From Chryseobacterium sp. JV274 (GTDB lineage: Bacteria; Bacteroidota; Bacteroidia; Flavobacteriales; Weeksellaceae), in contig NZ_LR824569.1 in the NCBI RefSeq assembly GCF_903969135.1, positions 3,121,001 to 3,185,000 of the forward strand: a stretch of DNA of 64,000 bases, in the 5' to 3' direction. Position 1 is the stretch's first letter, and the number at the start of each line of letters is the position of its first letter. Under the pieces are notes generated by a model. It worked only from the letters and a program-made list of their open reading frames with translations. It did not search any database and was not told where the DNA came from. The translations under genes and the position numbers were made by a program. Positions 25,374 through 34,160 of this stretch are shown piece by piece.

Positions 25374-27896
25374 TTATTTTATGTTGACTAATACTTGAAT
25401 TTTTCCAATCTCTTTTTGGTCATAATCCTGAAGTGCTTTTCCGATTACCTGTCCTATTTTCACCTTTTTGATATCTGCTTTCATTGCAACACCTGTTTTA
25501 GATGAAGTTACCAAAAGGTCTCCTCTTTTTATTTTCCCATTCTCAAGACATACTTTGGTAGGAATTACCCCAATGACGCCCATGGGGGCTTTATTGGAAA
25601 TATCAGTGTCAATATGTTCCTCCGTAAGAAGTACACCGGGTTTGGTAGCATATACTCCTGCCACAAGGCTAGAATAAGGTGTTGAAGATTTTTCAACGGT
25701 TCTGTCTGCACTGGTTGAGATGACTAGAATATCACCGGGTTCGTACTGAGAAATGTTTCCATTGACATCAAAGACCTCTGCAACGTCAGCACCGCTGCTT
25801 TGAGTTCCTCCATTAAAGAATCCACGTCCGGTATTGTCAATACGAGCCACATTTACAGCACTGGGATTGCCGGATCTGAATACAGCAATAGAACCGGCAC
25901 TTCGGGTTTCTGCTGTAAGAGGAGGATTGGTATTGGAGGTGTTATAATTAACGAACCTTGCGGCGCGGCCTGTTCCAAAATTAGGAATCCATGCATAAAT
26001 AGCACTTCCTGTGCCGTCTGCTGTGGTTTCTACACCATCCCCTGTGTTGGATGCATTAGCTGTTATACCGTTACCATTACCATCTGCAATGGCAATTAAA
26101 GCGGGTCCGTTTCCTGCAGGATTGGAAGCATGGAATAATCCGCCGAAACCTCCGGTTCCTGAAGATATCCCATAGATACCCGCTGTTCCGAAATTGGCAA
26201 ATTGAGAGTTAACTTCTCCTCTCACTGCCGCTGAAGTTCCTGTGGTTCGGTCTACTTTAAAATTTCCTGCAATACCGTTTCCTACAGTGGTTACGGTTAT
26301 AACATCGCTGGTATTATTCTCATTGAAGATGTTAAACCTTCCGGCTCTTCCGGTAGCAAATGTAGGAACCCATGCATAGAGAGCATTTCCAGCGCCATCA
26401 ATGTTGGTTTCAATTCCGTTTCCGTCTTTGCCTGCATTGGCGGTGATCGCATTTCCGTTCCCGTCGGTAAGGGCAATTAATGAAGCTCCGTTTCCTGCAG
26501 GGTTTGATGCATAAAATAAGCCGGCACGTCCTCCCGTACCGGAAGAAATTCCAAAAATAGCGGCGGCACCAAAGTTTCCGAAAATCGTGTTTACTTCCCC
26601 TCTTACTGCAGCACCAACACTATTGGTGTTGTCAACCAGAAAAGAGGCTGCATTTCCCTGGGTGTTGTCCGGAATGTTTCCATTTCCATTGGTTTCTACC
26701 TCGAAAGTATTTCCTGTAGTATTCGTTTGGTTAAAATTTTCAAATCTTCCGGCACGGCCAGTACTGTTATTTAAACCTACCTGCCCATAAACACCTATTC
26801 CGGTTCCGGATGTATTGGTAGCCACAAATCCTCTTACTCCATATCCTCCTCCGTCATTACGTCCTACTACAGCTCCGGCAATATCACTGGTAGTTCTGCC
26901 CACTACTGCTTCACCAGCTGCGGTGTTGTCACCAACAATACCTGCAGAAGATTGGGATGAGGTGGAACCGTGTACCCCAAATCCTGCTCCGGTAGAACTT
27001 CTTACTCCGGCTCCATTTCCTGAGGTCGTAACATTTACAACTGTACCATTCCCTACGCTGGATGCATTAAGAGCAACATTATTATTCGCATTATTGAAGA
27101 TTGAAACACTTGCAGGGATTCCGTTATTACTGGTAGCAGTAAGACCGGTTCCTGTATTGCTGTTGGCATAAACCCCGGTTCCGGCAGCACTGGCATTGCC
27201 ATATACGCCTAGTCCATTTGGGGTTACGCCATATACTCCCCATCCGCTTCCGGCCTGGCTTCCATATACACCCACGCCTAATCCTCCGGTTCCGTTATTG
27301 ATACCACGAACTGCTGAAGAAAATCCTCCCGGAGCTGTATTGGTAACAACTCCTCTTACTGCTGCAATATTTGACGTAGTTGTATTGTTGTTACCCTCTA
27401 AAGATGTTCCATCACCATCATTAGTTAATGAAAATAAGGTTGAGGCATTATTGACTGTATTAGTATAGGGAATTGCGAAGCTTCCGCCTCCGCCACCTGC
27501 AGATTTGGCATACATAGCATAAGGAACACTTAGCAGCTGGCTCGTTCCTACTATCGTGTAGCTGGTTCCTCCGGCAGGGTCAGTTTCTGTTTTTAAATAA
27601 TAGCTTCCTGCGGGCCAGTCGATAGTGGCAAATGTTCCTGTAAGCACAGTTCCTGTTCCTATTTCAAGGCTGATAAGCCCATTGGCATTGGTATTTCCGG
27701 TGAGCCTTTCTGAATAGACTGCGGCGCCGGCAGGAGATCCCTGCAATATACTTGCTTTCACGGCTATACCTTGATTGACTAAGAGTTGTCCGGAACCGTT
27801 TCTCATGACAGCTTGGTAGCTCATTTTTTCCGGAGCCTGAGAAAGTCCCATAAAGAAACCAGTCAGGATCCAGAACAGTAATAATATTTTTTTCAT
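25374..27896 (-). CDS. Large repetitive secreted protein, fibre-like
   Basis: The 840-residue protein has a signal peptide ending near GLSQA. An N-terminal beta domain (about 20-130) begins MSYQAVMRNGSGQLL. A long Gly/Asn/Thr/Ala-rich region (about 150-700) follows, with short GVYG/GVRG-type repeats suggesting a beta-helix or trimeric fibre. Inside it are two tandem units of about 127 residues. The C-terminal domain (about 715-840) starts DVAEVFDVNGNISQYEPGDIL and contains GVIPTKVCLENGKIKRGDLLVTSS. It resembles the C-terminal chaperone/peptidase-like domains of phage tail fibres and related bacterial surface proteins. No T9SS domain is seen on this protein, but its operon partner has one. Likely a surface filament or adhesin. 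Confidence 0.7.
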   Translation of the reverse strand: MKKILLLFWILTGFFMGLSQAPEKMSYQAVMRNGSGQLLVNQGIAVKASILQGSPAGAAVYSERLTGNTNANGLISLEIGTGTVLTGTFATIDWPAGSYYLKTETDPAGGTSYTIVGTSQLLSVPYAMYAKSAGGGGGSFAIPYTNTVNNASTLFSLTNDGDGTSLEGNNNTTTSNIAAVRGVVTNTAPGGFSSAVRGINNGTGGLGVGVYGSQAGSGWGVYGVTPNGLGVYGNASAAGTGVYANSNTGTGLTATSNNGIPASVSIFNNANNNVALNASSVGNGTVVNVTTSGNGAGVRSSTGAGFGVHGSTSSQSSAGIVGDNTAAGEAVVGRTTSDIAGAVVGRNDGGGYGVRGFVATNTSGTGIGVYGQVGLNNSTGRAGRFENFNQTNTTGNTFEVETNGNGNIPDNTQGNAASFLVDNTNSVGAAVRGEVNTIFGNFGAAAIFGISSGTGGRAGLFYASNPAGNGASLIALTDGNGNAITANAGKDGNGIETNIDGAGNALYAWVPTFATGRAGRFNIFNENNTSDVITVTTVGNGIAGNFKVDRTTGTSAAVRGEVNSQFANFGTAGIYGISSGTGGFGGLFHASNPAGNGPALIAIADGNGNGITANASNTGDGVETTADGTGSAIYAWIPNFGTGRAARFVNYNTSNTNPPLTAETRSAGSIAVFRSGNPSAVNVARIDNTGRGFFNGGTQSSGADVAEVFDVNGNISQYEPGDILVISTSADRTVEKSSTPYSSLVAGVYATKPGVLLTEEHIDTDISNKAPMGVIGVIPTKVCLENGKIKRGDLLVTSSKTGVAMKADIKKVKIGQVIGKALQDYDQKEIGKIQVLVNIK
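25880..26640 (-). repeat. Two tandem intragenic repeats of about 381 bp
   Basis: Within the fibre-like gene, the unit starting with the motif AAVRGEVN occurs twice 381 bases (127 codons) apart; compare the coding for it at about 26590-26615 and 26210-26235. Both units continue with FG-AxIxGISSGTGG, GLF-ASNPAGNG, DGNGN and a YAW-P-F-TGRA-RF motif in the same order. Divergence is moderate, so the duplication is not recent. Confidence 0.75.
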
Positions 27897-27902
27897 GGCA
27901 TT

Positions 27903-28376
27903 TTATTTTTTGATGATTTTAAATGTTTTAATATTTTCTCCGTTTTGAGTGATCCTGATGATATACATCGCAGAAGGAAGTGAGGAGAAATTAAGCTCAG
28001 ATTTTGATTGTGAGATCTTATCTTTTTTTACCAGCTTACCTTGGGCATCAAATAACTGATACTCTGATCCTTTAAAATTATTTGAGGTAAAATCCAAATA
28101 CAAATAATCTCTGAAAGGATTGGGGTAGAGCAAAATGCCTGTGAGTTCAGAAGAAGTTTCAAGGGAAGTAAGAGTGATAATTTCGTAAGGCTGTTGTACG
28201 CCTTCGAGAACCTGTCCTGTTCCTTTTTCGAGGTAGGTCATCTGGCCTACACTGTAAGAAACAAAACCATTAGCTGCTGAAGCATCCAGTCCGGTTGCCA
28301 AAACTGCAGATTGTGCGTGCAGTATGGAGATGGAAAAGACAGACAGAATAATACAATAAATAGATATTCTTTCCAT
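27903..28376 (-). CDS. Type IX secretion sorting-domain protein
   Basis: The 157-residue protein has a signal peptide (IYCIILSVFSISILHAQ), a short conserved segment (GLDASAANGFVSYSVGQMTY, common in flavobacterial T9SS proteins) and a type A sorting domain over the last 75-80 residues, with GILLYPNPFRDYLYLDF and final IKTFKIIKK. It is almost entirely sorting domain, so it may act as a small carrier or anchor. It is the first gene of the operon with the fibre-like protein (6-base gap) and the LPNTA protein. Confidence 0.85.
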   Translation of the reverse strand: MERISIYCIILSVFSISILHAQSAVLATGLDASAANGFVSYSVGQMTYLEKGTGQVLEGVQQPYEIITLTSLETSSELTGILLYPNPFRDYLYLDFTSNNFKGSEYQLFDAQGKLVKKDKISQSKSELNFSSLPSAMYIIRITQNGENIKTFKIIKK

Positions 28377-28538
28377 GGATAACAGTTTTGGTGATTAATA
28401 GATGTGTTTTTTCTGGGGGAATTTGGGAAGACTAAATTACCACCGATCTTAATCAAATGACAGGAAAATAGACCAACGACAGAAATAATCGACCAATGGC
28501 GTTTTGTTAATTATGATGGAATGTTTGTTGGGCTTTTT

Positions 28539-29246
28539 TTAAGGATGAAAAAAAGAAAGATTATCCTTATAAGTTCTGCCGATAGGAAGTTTGATATGAT
28601 GGGCAAGTTCTATCTCATGACAGCTTTTTCCACGGATAAGGTGACGTGGTACCGCGTAGCTTCTGTGAATTCTGACAAAAGAATCAAAAAAGTTTTTTTG
28701 CAGGAGGTTTCCCAGAGAATTTAAAATACAGTGATTTTTTTCAAGAGTGATAATTCTGGTGTAATCTTTCAGAGCTTCCAGATACAGAATGTCTTTCATT
28801 TTAATCTGAAAAATATGTCCTCCTTCTTTTATTTTGATGCAGTTTTCTCCTACCATAGCATCATAGCATTCACATTTTTCTTTCACTTCAAAAAAATCAA
28901 AAAGCTTCTCCATAGAATAATGAAAGCGTTCTGCGGTAAGGGGTTTGGTGATAAAATCTAAAGTACTGATCTCAAAAGCTCCGGCAGCCAGCTCAGGATG
29001 GGAACTTACAAAAATACAGGCAGGGATCTTATGGGCCAGCCTCCGGAATTCAAGTCCGTTCATACCCCGCAAATTAGTCTCGATAATCAGAAGATCAGCA
29101 GGAATGTCAAGATAGGGAATTGCCTTTTCTGCAGAATCAAAAGAGGCGACAATTTCAATGTTTTGATATTGTCTGATATAATGCTGAAGAACCAGTCTGT
29201 CCAGTTCATCATCATCAATAATCATACATCTAATATGGGTAATCAT
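28539..29246 (-). CDS. Atypical LytTR response regulator lacking the phosphoacceptor Asp
   Basis: The 235-residue protein has a receiver domain (about 1-118) and a LytTR DNA-binding domain (about 135-235, FFDSFVRIHRSYAVPRHLI). The acidic pocket (DDDE at 11-14) and the switch Lys (FITKPL) are present. The expected phosphoacceptor position in ADLLIIETNLRGMNGLE is Glu56 (codon GAG), not Asp. Glu can mimic phospho-Asp or abolish phosphorylation, so it is probably not regulated by a histidine kinase, and none is adjacent. It lies 162 bases upstream of the fibre operon on the same strand and divergent from hflX. It may control the fibre operon. Confidence 0.85.
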   Translation of the reverse strand: MITHIRCMIIDDDELDRLVLQHYIRQYQNIEIVASFDSAEKAIPYLDIPADLLIIETNLRGMNGLEFRRLAHKIPACIFVSSHPELAAGAFEISTLDFITKPLTAERFHYSMEKLFDFFEVKEKCECYDAMVGENCIKIKEGGHIFQIKMKDILYLEALKDYTRIITLEKNHCILNSLGNLLQKNFFDSFVRIHRSYAVPRHLIRGKSCHEIELAHHIKLPIGRTYKDNLSFFHP

Positions 29247-29439
29247 GATATTCCGGAGATTAGTTTTTGATTTAAATATTTAAAAATCAGAAAATTATTA
29301 CATAAAGTTATTGATTTTTTATAAAACTTTTACTGGCAAACTTAAATTTATATTAAAATATGTTATTAAATAAAAATTGATTTTGTTTTTTTTCTGAAAA
29401 ATATTAACTTGTAAAAATCATAAACATAGATAGAACTTA

Positions 29440-30666
29440 ATGTTAGAAAAGAAAGAACATAACTATGAGAAAGCGGTCTTAGTGGGTGTTATTACTCAAA
29501 ATCAAGACGAAGAAAAACTGACAGAGTATTTAGATGAACTTGAGTTTTTAGCTTTCACAGCCGGAGCAACCGTACAAAAGCGTTTTACCCAAAAACTGAC
29601 TCAGCCGGATTCCAAAACCTTTATCGGAAGTGGAAAAGCAATTGAGATAAAAGAATATGTAAAAGAAAACGAGATAGGAACTGTAATTTTCGATGACGAA
29701 CTTTCTCCTTCACAGCTTAAAAATCTGGAAAGAGACATGGAGGTTAAGATTTTGGACCGTACCAATCTTATTCTTGATATTTTTGCCCAGAGAGCTCAGA
29801 CTTCTTATGCGAGAACTCAGGTGGAACTAGCACAATATCAATATCTTTTGCCACGATTGACGAGAATGTGGACTCACCTTGAGCGTCAAAAAGGAGGAAT
29901 TGGAATGAGAGGTCCCGGAGAAACGGAAATTGAGACTGACCGTCGTATTATCCGTGACAGGATAACCTTACTGAAGGAGAAGCTGAAGACAATCGACAAG
30001 CAGATGGCGACTCAGCGTAATAACCGTGGGAAAGTAGTTCGCGCAGCTTTGGTAGGATATACCAACGTTGGAAAATCTACTTTGATGAATTCTATTTCAA
30101 AATCTGAGGTTTTTGCAGAAAATAAACTATTTGCCACGCTGGATACCACAGTAAGAAAAGTGGTGATCGGAAACTTACCATTCCTGCTTACGGATACGGT
30201 AGGATTTATCAGAAAATTACCTACTCAGCTGGTAGAATCATTCAAGTCTACTCTGGATGAGGTTCGTGAAGCTGATCTTTTGATTCATGTAGTGGATATT
30301 TCGCACGAGAGTTTTGAGGATCATATAGAATCTGTAAATCATATTCTGATGGAAATCAATGCTCATCAGAAACCAATGATTATGATTTTCAATAAGATTG
30401 ACGATTTCAGCTATGAGAAAAAGGATGAAGACGATCTTACCCCTTCAACCCGTAAAAATATTTCGCTGGAAGAGTGGAAGAAAACATGGATGGGGAAATC
30501 AAAATATCCAACGGTATTCATTTCTGCTTTAACGAAGGAAAACTTTCCGGAAATGAAGAAAATGATTTACGATGAGGTGATGAAAATCCATATTTCCAGA
30601 TTTCCTTACAACGATTTCCTTTTCGAATATTTCGATAACGACGAGGAAGAAGAAAGCAACAATTAA
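29440..30666 (+). CDS. hflX: GTPase HflX, ribosome-splitting factor
   Basis: The 408-residue protein has the HflX N-terminal domain (about 1-190, with KTFIGSGKAIEIKEYV and the RGPGETEIETDRR glycine-rich segment) and a G domain from about 200. The G domain carries G1 GYTNVGKST, G3 DTVGFI, and G4 NKID. HflX binds the 50S subunit and splits stalled or hibernating ribosomes after stress. A short acidic tail (DNDEEEESNN) ends the protein. The next gene starts on the last base of the stop codon, so the two are co-translated. Divergent from the atypical LytTR regulator. Confidence 0.95.
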   Translation: MLEKKEHNYEKAVLVGVITQNQDEEKLTEYLDELEFLAFTAGATVQKRFTQKLTQPDSKTFIGSGKAIEIKEYVKENEIGTVIFDDELSPSQLKNLERDMEVKILDRTNLILDIFAQRAQTSYARTQVELAQYQYLLPRLTRMWTHLERQKGGIGMRGPGETEIETDRRIIRDRITLLKEKLKTIDKQMATQRNNRGKVVRAALVGYTNVGKSTLMNSISKSEVFAENKLFATLDTTVRKVVIGNLPFLLTDTVGFIRKLPTQLVESFKSTLDEVREADLLIHVVDISHESFEDHIESVNHILMEINAHQKPMIMIFNKIDDFSYEKKDEDDLTPSTRKNISLEEWKKTWMGKSKYPTVFISALTKENFPEMKKMIYDEVMKIHISRFPYNDFLFEYFDNDEEEESNN

Positions 30667-31301
30667 TGAAATATCACTTTTTCCTTTTATTCATCATGTT
30701 TTCGGTTTTTGGTTTCAGCCAGAAATCAAAACTTGATTTAAAAGCTGTTGAGAAAAGTCTTAAAAATTCTGATTCTCCTTACAATTATGAGAAGCTTATT
30801 TTTAAATATAAAGGATATCCAAAATCTTTGGATAGCATAGAGTCACAATATCTTTACTATGGAAGAAATTTCAGAAAAGATAAAGTAAGTACGTCAGACG
30901 ATAGCTTTAAAAATCTTGCTGAAGCCTTTAAGCAGAACAATTTTGCAGACTGTATCAAGCAGGGAAAGGCCTTGTATGATAAAGATCCTACGAACCTGGA
31001 TGTTTTGCTGATCCTTCTCAGAGCATATGATTCTGTGAAGGATGGCAGCAATTTTATGCATCATCTGAATCAGTTTCGTTCGCTTACGGAAGGAATAAAA
31101 GTTTCAGGAGACGGAAAATCGGAAAAAACAGCCTATATCGTCAATTCTGTAGGAGATGAATATATTCTGCTGAATATTCTGAATATAGGAAAGGATTATA
31201 CAAGAAGCTCAAAACCTGCTAAGGATGGCATGTTTGATGTTTGGGAAAAAGAAGGGCAGCAGCTCTATATAAAAATACTCTATTTGGAACTCACCAATTA
31301 A
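30666..31301 (+). CDS. Secreted DUF4919-like protein
   Basis: The 211-residue protein has a signal peptide (FFLLFIMFSVFGFSQ) and a mostly helical mature region, with YEKLIFKYKGYPKSLDSI near the N-terminus and LYDKDPTNLDVLLILLRAYD in the middle, reminiscent of a TPR-like array. A C-terminal beta part includes TAYIVNSVGDEYILLNIL. This matches the DUF4919 family of periplasmic Bacteroidota proteins of unknown function. It overlaps hflX by 1 base and precedes a CPA1 antiporter by 21 bases, suggesting one transcript. Confidence 0.75.
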   Translation: MKYHFFLLFIMFSVFGFSQKSKLDLKAVEKSLKNSDSPYNYEKLIFKYKGYPKSLDSIESQYLYYGRNFRKDKVSTSDDSFKNLAEAFKQNNFADCIKQGKALYDKDPTNLDVLLILLRAYDSVKDGSNFMHHLNQFRSLTEGIKVSGDGKSEKTAYIVNSVGDEYILLNILNIGKDYTRSSKPAKDGMFDVWEKEGQQLYIKILYLELTN

Positions 31302-31322
31302 TCATAAAATAAAAAACACTTA

Positions 31323-32609
31323 GTGGAATTATATTATTCATTTTCAGCATTAATCGTATTAGCATCAATATTTGCATATCTCAATTACAGGTTTTTAAAA
31401 CTTCCAAGTACCATCGGAATTATGGTGATCGCCATTGTGGTGTCTATTTTTTTGGTAATGTTTGGAGAAACAGTACTTCCGAGAACTTTCGGACATCTTC
31501 ACAACCTTATGAACGGTATCGACTTTACAGAGGTGTTGATGGGAGCAATGCTTAATTTCCTACTCTTTGCAGGAGGAATTCATATTAATATTAATGATCT
31601 GAAAGAACAGTTCAGACCTGTAGTGATATTTTCCACAGTGGGAGTTGTGATTTCTACCTTTGTGGTAGGATTTGGAATGTTTTATCTGCTTCCTTATGTA
31701 GGTGTTAAGCTTCCTTTTATCTACTGTCTTGTTTTTGGTGCTCTGATTTCACCTACCGATCCGGTAGCGGTTCTGAGTGTACTGAAACAGGCGAATGTCT
31801 CAAAATCACTGGAAACAAAAGTAGCCGGAGAGTCTCTCTTCAATGACGGTATGGCGGTTGTGGTCTTTACAGTGATTTTACAGCTGGCAGTCGGGAAAGA
31901 AGTGGATCTGAGTGTTGAAACTATCGGATTGCTTTTGCTTAAAGAAGCCGGAGGAGGGCTTTTACTTGGGGTTCTGTTAGGATGGGTTACTTCAAGATTG
32001 ATGCGTGAAGTGGATGATTATATTATTTCTGTATTAGTAACGCTTTCTATAGTGATGGGAGGTTATCTTATTGCTAGACAAATGCATATCTCAGGGCCGC
32101 TGACTATGGTGGCAGCTGGATTGTTTATGGGGAACTTCAACAGAAGTTTTAAAATGAAATCGGTTACTCAGGATTATCTGATCAAATTCTGGGAACTGAT
32201 TGATGAAATTCTGAATGCCGTATTATTCCTGTTCATCGGATTTGAACTCTTGATGATAAAAGATCTGAAGCATTTTATGATTCCTGGATTCCTGGCAATT
32301 ATCGTAGTGCTGCTTGCAAGATTTATTTCTATCTGGGGGCCTACGAAGTTTACCTCTTTAAGAAGAAGTTTCAGCCCGCAGACCGTAAAAGTTCTGGTTT
32401 GGGGAGGAATCAGGGGTGGAGTTTCCATTGCGTTGGCAATGTCTATTCCTAAAAGTGAATACAGTGAGATTATTTTAAGTATTACGTACTGTGTAGTAGT
32501 CTTCTCGATCATCGTTCAGGGGCTTACCATTGCCAAGGTAGCCAACCCCAATAAGATTGCAAAAGAAGAGGAAGAGCAGGAGAATATTGCCTTAGAAGAA
32601 AAAGCTTAA
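31323..32609 (+). CDS. Cation:proton antiporter, CPA1/NhaP family
   Basis: The 428-residue inner-membrane protein starts with GTG and has about 12 predicted helices. Family motifs are visible: ALISPTDPVAVLSVL (helix with the Asp pair equivalent), AGESLFNDGMAVVVF and VWGGIRGGVSIALAM. It exchanges Na+ (or K+) for H+ and helps pH and salt homeostasis. A short Glu/Lys-rich cytoplasmic tail follows the last helix. It lies in an apparently co-directional cluster with hflX, the DUF4919 protein and the AlkD-like gene (13-base gap downstream). Confidence 0.92.
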   Translation: MELYYSFSALIVLASIFAYLNYRFLKLPSTIGIMVIAIVVSIFLVMFGETVLPRTFGHLHNLMNGIDFTEVLMGAMLNFLLFAGGIHININDLKEQFRPVVIFSTVGVVISTFVVGFGMFYLLPYVGVKLPFIYCLVFGALISPTDPVAVLSVLKQANVSKSLETKVAGESLFNDGMAVVVFTVILQLAVGKEVDLSVETIGLLLLKEAGGGLLLGVLLGWVTSRLMREVDDYIISVLVTLSIVMGGYLIARQMHISGPLTMVAAGLFMGNFNRSFKMKSVTQDYLIKFWELIDEILNAVLFLFIGFELLMIKDLKHFMIPGFLAIIVVLLARFISIWGPTKFTSLRRSFSPQTVKVLVWGGIRGGVSIALAMSIPKSEYSEIILSITYCVVVFSIIVQGLTIAKVANPNKIAKEEEEQENIALEEKA

Positions 32610-32622
32610 AAACGCTTATACT

Positions 32623-33339
32623 ATGAGCATTGTTAAAGAAATACAGGAAGCACTGGCTGTTCTATCCATTCCTGAAAAAGCAGAATTCTTTCCAAAGTTT
32701 TTCAAAACCGGAAAAGGAGAATACGGTGAAGGCGATTTATTTCTGGGCGTAAAAGTTCCGGATCAGCGTTCTGTTGCCAAAGAATATTATCCGAAAATAA
32801 ATTTGGAAGAACTCAGTATATTAATTTCTTCCAAATACCATGAACATAGGCTGACAGCGCTTTTTATGCTGATTTCAAAGTTTGAAAAAACAAAAGATAA
32901 AGCTGTGAAAGAAGAAGTGGTTGCGTTTTATCTTAATCATCTTTCTCATGTCAACAATTGGGATCTGGTAGATTCAAGCTGTTATAAGATTTTGGGCAGA
33001 TATGCTTTTGAAAATCAGAAAGAAAGCCTTCTTAGGGAACTTTCTGAATCTGAAGAAATGTGGCGCAAAAGAGTGGCTGTTGTCGGGACGATGCATTATA
33101 TAAAAAAAGGATCATTTGATCTTACTAAGGAGTTCGTAACCAGAAACCTGAAGCATCCTCACGATCTGATGCATAAAGCAAACGGATGGCTGTTACGCGA
33201 AATGGGAAATAAGAATGAAGGAGAATTGATCAGCTATCTGAATTTGTATTACAGAGAAATGCCGAGAACCTGTCTTCGGTATGCTATTGAAAAGCTGGAT
33301 GAAGATCTTCGCCAGGATTATCTGAAAGGGCGTATTTAA
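32623..33339 (+). CDS. DNA alkylation repair protein, AlkD-like
   Basis: The 238-residue protein is an all-helical HEAT-like repeat protein of the AlkC/AlkD superfamily. It has FFKTGKGEYGEGDLFLGVKV near the N-terminus, a feature of AlkD-like enzymes. The motif NNWDLVDSS carries the Trp and Asp spaced as in the Bacillus cereus enzyme, where they form the catalytic pocket. WRKRVAVVGTMHYI and KANGWLLREMG are later helices. AlkD-type glycosylases remove positively charged alkylated bases without base flipping. Starts 13 bases after the antiporter gene. Confidence 0.9.
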   Translation: MSIVKEIQEALAVLSIPEKAEFFPKFFKTGKGEYGEGDLFLGVKVPDQRSVAKEYYPKINLEELSILISSKYHEHRLTALFMLISKFEKTKDKAVKEEVVAFYLNHLSHVNNWDLVDSSCYKILGRYAFENQKESLLRELSESEEMWRKRVAVVGTMHYIKKGSFDLTKEFVTRNLKHPHDLMHKANGWLLREMGNKNEGELISYLNLYYREMPRTCLRYAIEKLDEDLRQDYLKGRI

Positions 33340-33474
33340 AAAAGAATAAAATCAATAGTAGTGTAGTTTCCTGTCCTGAAAAAGTACCGGAAAACAGCTA
33401 TTTATGCTCAAAAAATTAAAGATTGTAAGGATTTAAGGTCAGAATTGAGTAATTTTGTGCCTTTAAACCCAATC

Positions 33475-34143
33475 ATGAAAAATTTTCTCAGATTATTTCT
33501 TCTATATATTCCTTTGTTACTCTTGACAAGCTGTTTCGATATTCTTGATAAAGTAAATGTCAAGGCTGATGGAACGGGAGAGTATACAATTATTTTGAAT
33601 GCCAGCAAAAGCAAGACAAGACTGGCATCCATCTCAAAAATGGAAACCATTAACGGGAAAAAGGTTCCTAAAAAGACTGACATTGAAAATAAAATCAATG
33701 AAGCAGCAAAAATTTTTAAAGGAACTCCCGGAATCAGCAACGTGAAAACATCCATGGATTTTGATAATTATATTGTCAAACTGAGCTGTAATTTCAAAAA
33801 GATTGAAAACATTAATACCGGTCTGGAAAAACTTAAAGCTCAGAATATATTGGGTAAAATGGTTCCAACACAAGTGTACAGTCAAAATCTTGAGAAAAAG
33901 ACATTCGCAAGAAATAAGGTCAATACCTTCAAAGAAGATTACAACAAAATGAGCAAGGCGGATAAGGAAGTTTTTAACAATGCCAGATATACTTCCATTA
34001 TGCAGTTCGAAAGTACAGTGAAATCACAAACGAATAATACGTATGTGCTTTCTCCCAATAAAAAAGCACTCAAACTGGAAGCTGATATTCTGGATCTGAT
34101 TCTTCAGAAAAAACAAATACAAAACACAATTCTTTTTCAATAA
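33475..34143 (+). CDS. Hypothetical lipoprotein
   Basis: The ATG at 33475 gives a proper signal peptide with lipobox LLTSC; the frame extends upstream to 33445 without signal features. The 222-residue mature protein starts FDILDKVNVKADGTGEYTIILN, a beta-hairpin type seen in flavobacterial envelope lipoproteins. It continues with Lys-rich alternating helix/strand segments. I do not recognise a family. It is followed after 17 bases by the DUF4836-like pair, so the three probably form an operon. Confidence 0.7.
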   Translation: MKNFLRLFLLYIPLLLLTSCFDILDKVNVKADGTGEYTIILNASKSKTRLASISKMETINGKKVPKKTDIENKINEAAKIFKGTPGISNVKTSMDFDNYIVKLSCNFKKIENINTGLEKLKAQNILGKMVPTQVYSQNLEKKTFARNKVNTFKEDYNKMSKADKEVFNNARYTSIMQFESTVKSQTNNTYVLSPNKKALKLEADILDLILQKKQIQNTILFQ

Positions 34144-34160
34144 ATTTCTAAACTATAGTC

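Noticed and set aside
26587..27468. Plus-strand open frames rich in Pro, Thr and Val opposite the fibre gene
   Set aside because: They are reverse-strand shadows of the Gly/Asn/Thr-rich repeat gene and have no start signals or signal peptides of their own.
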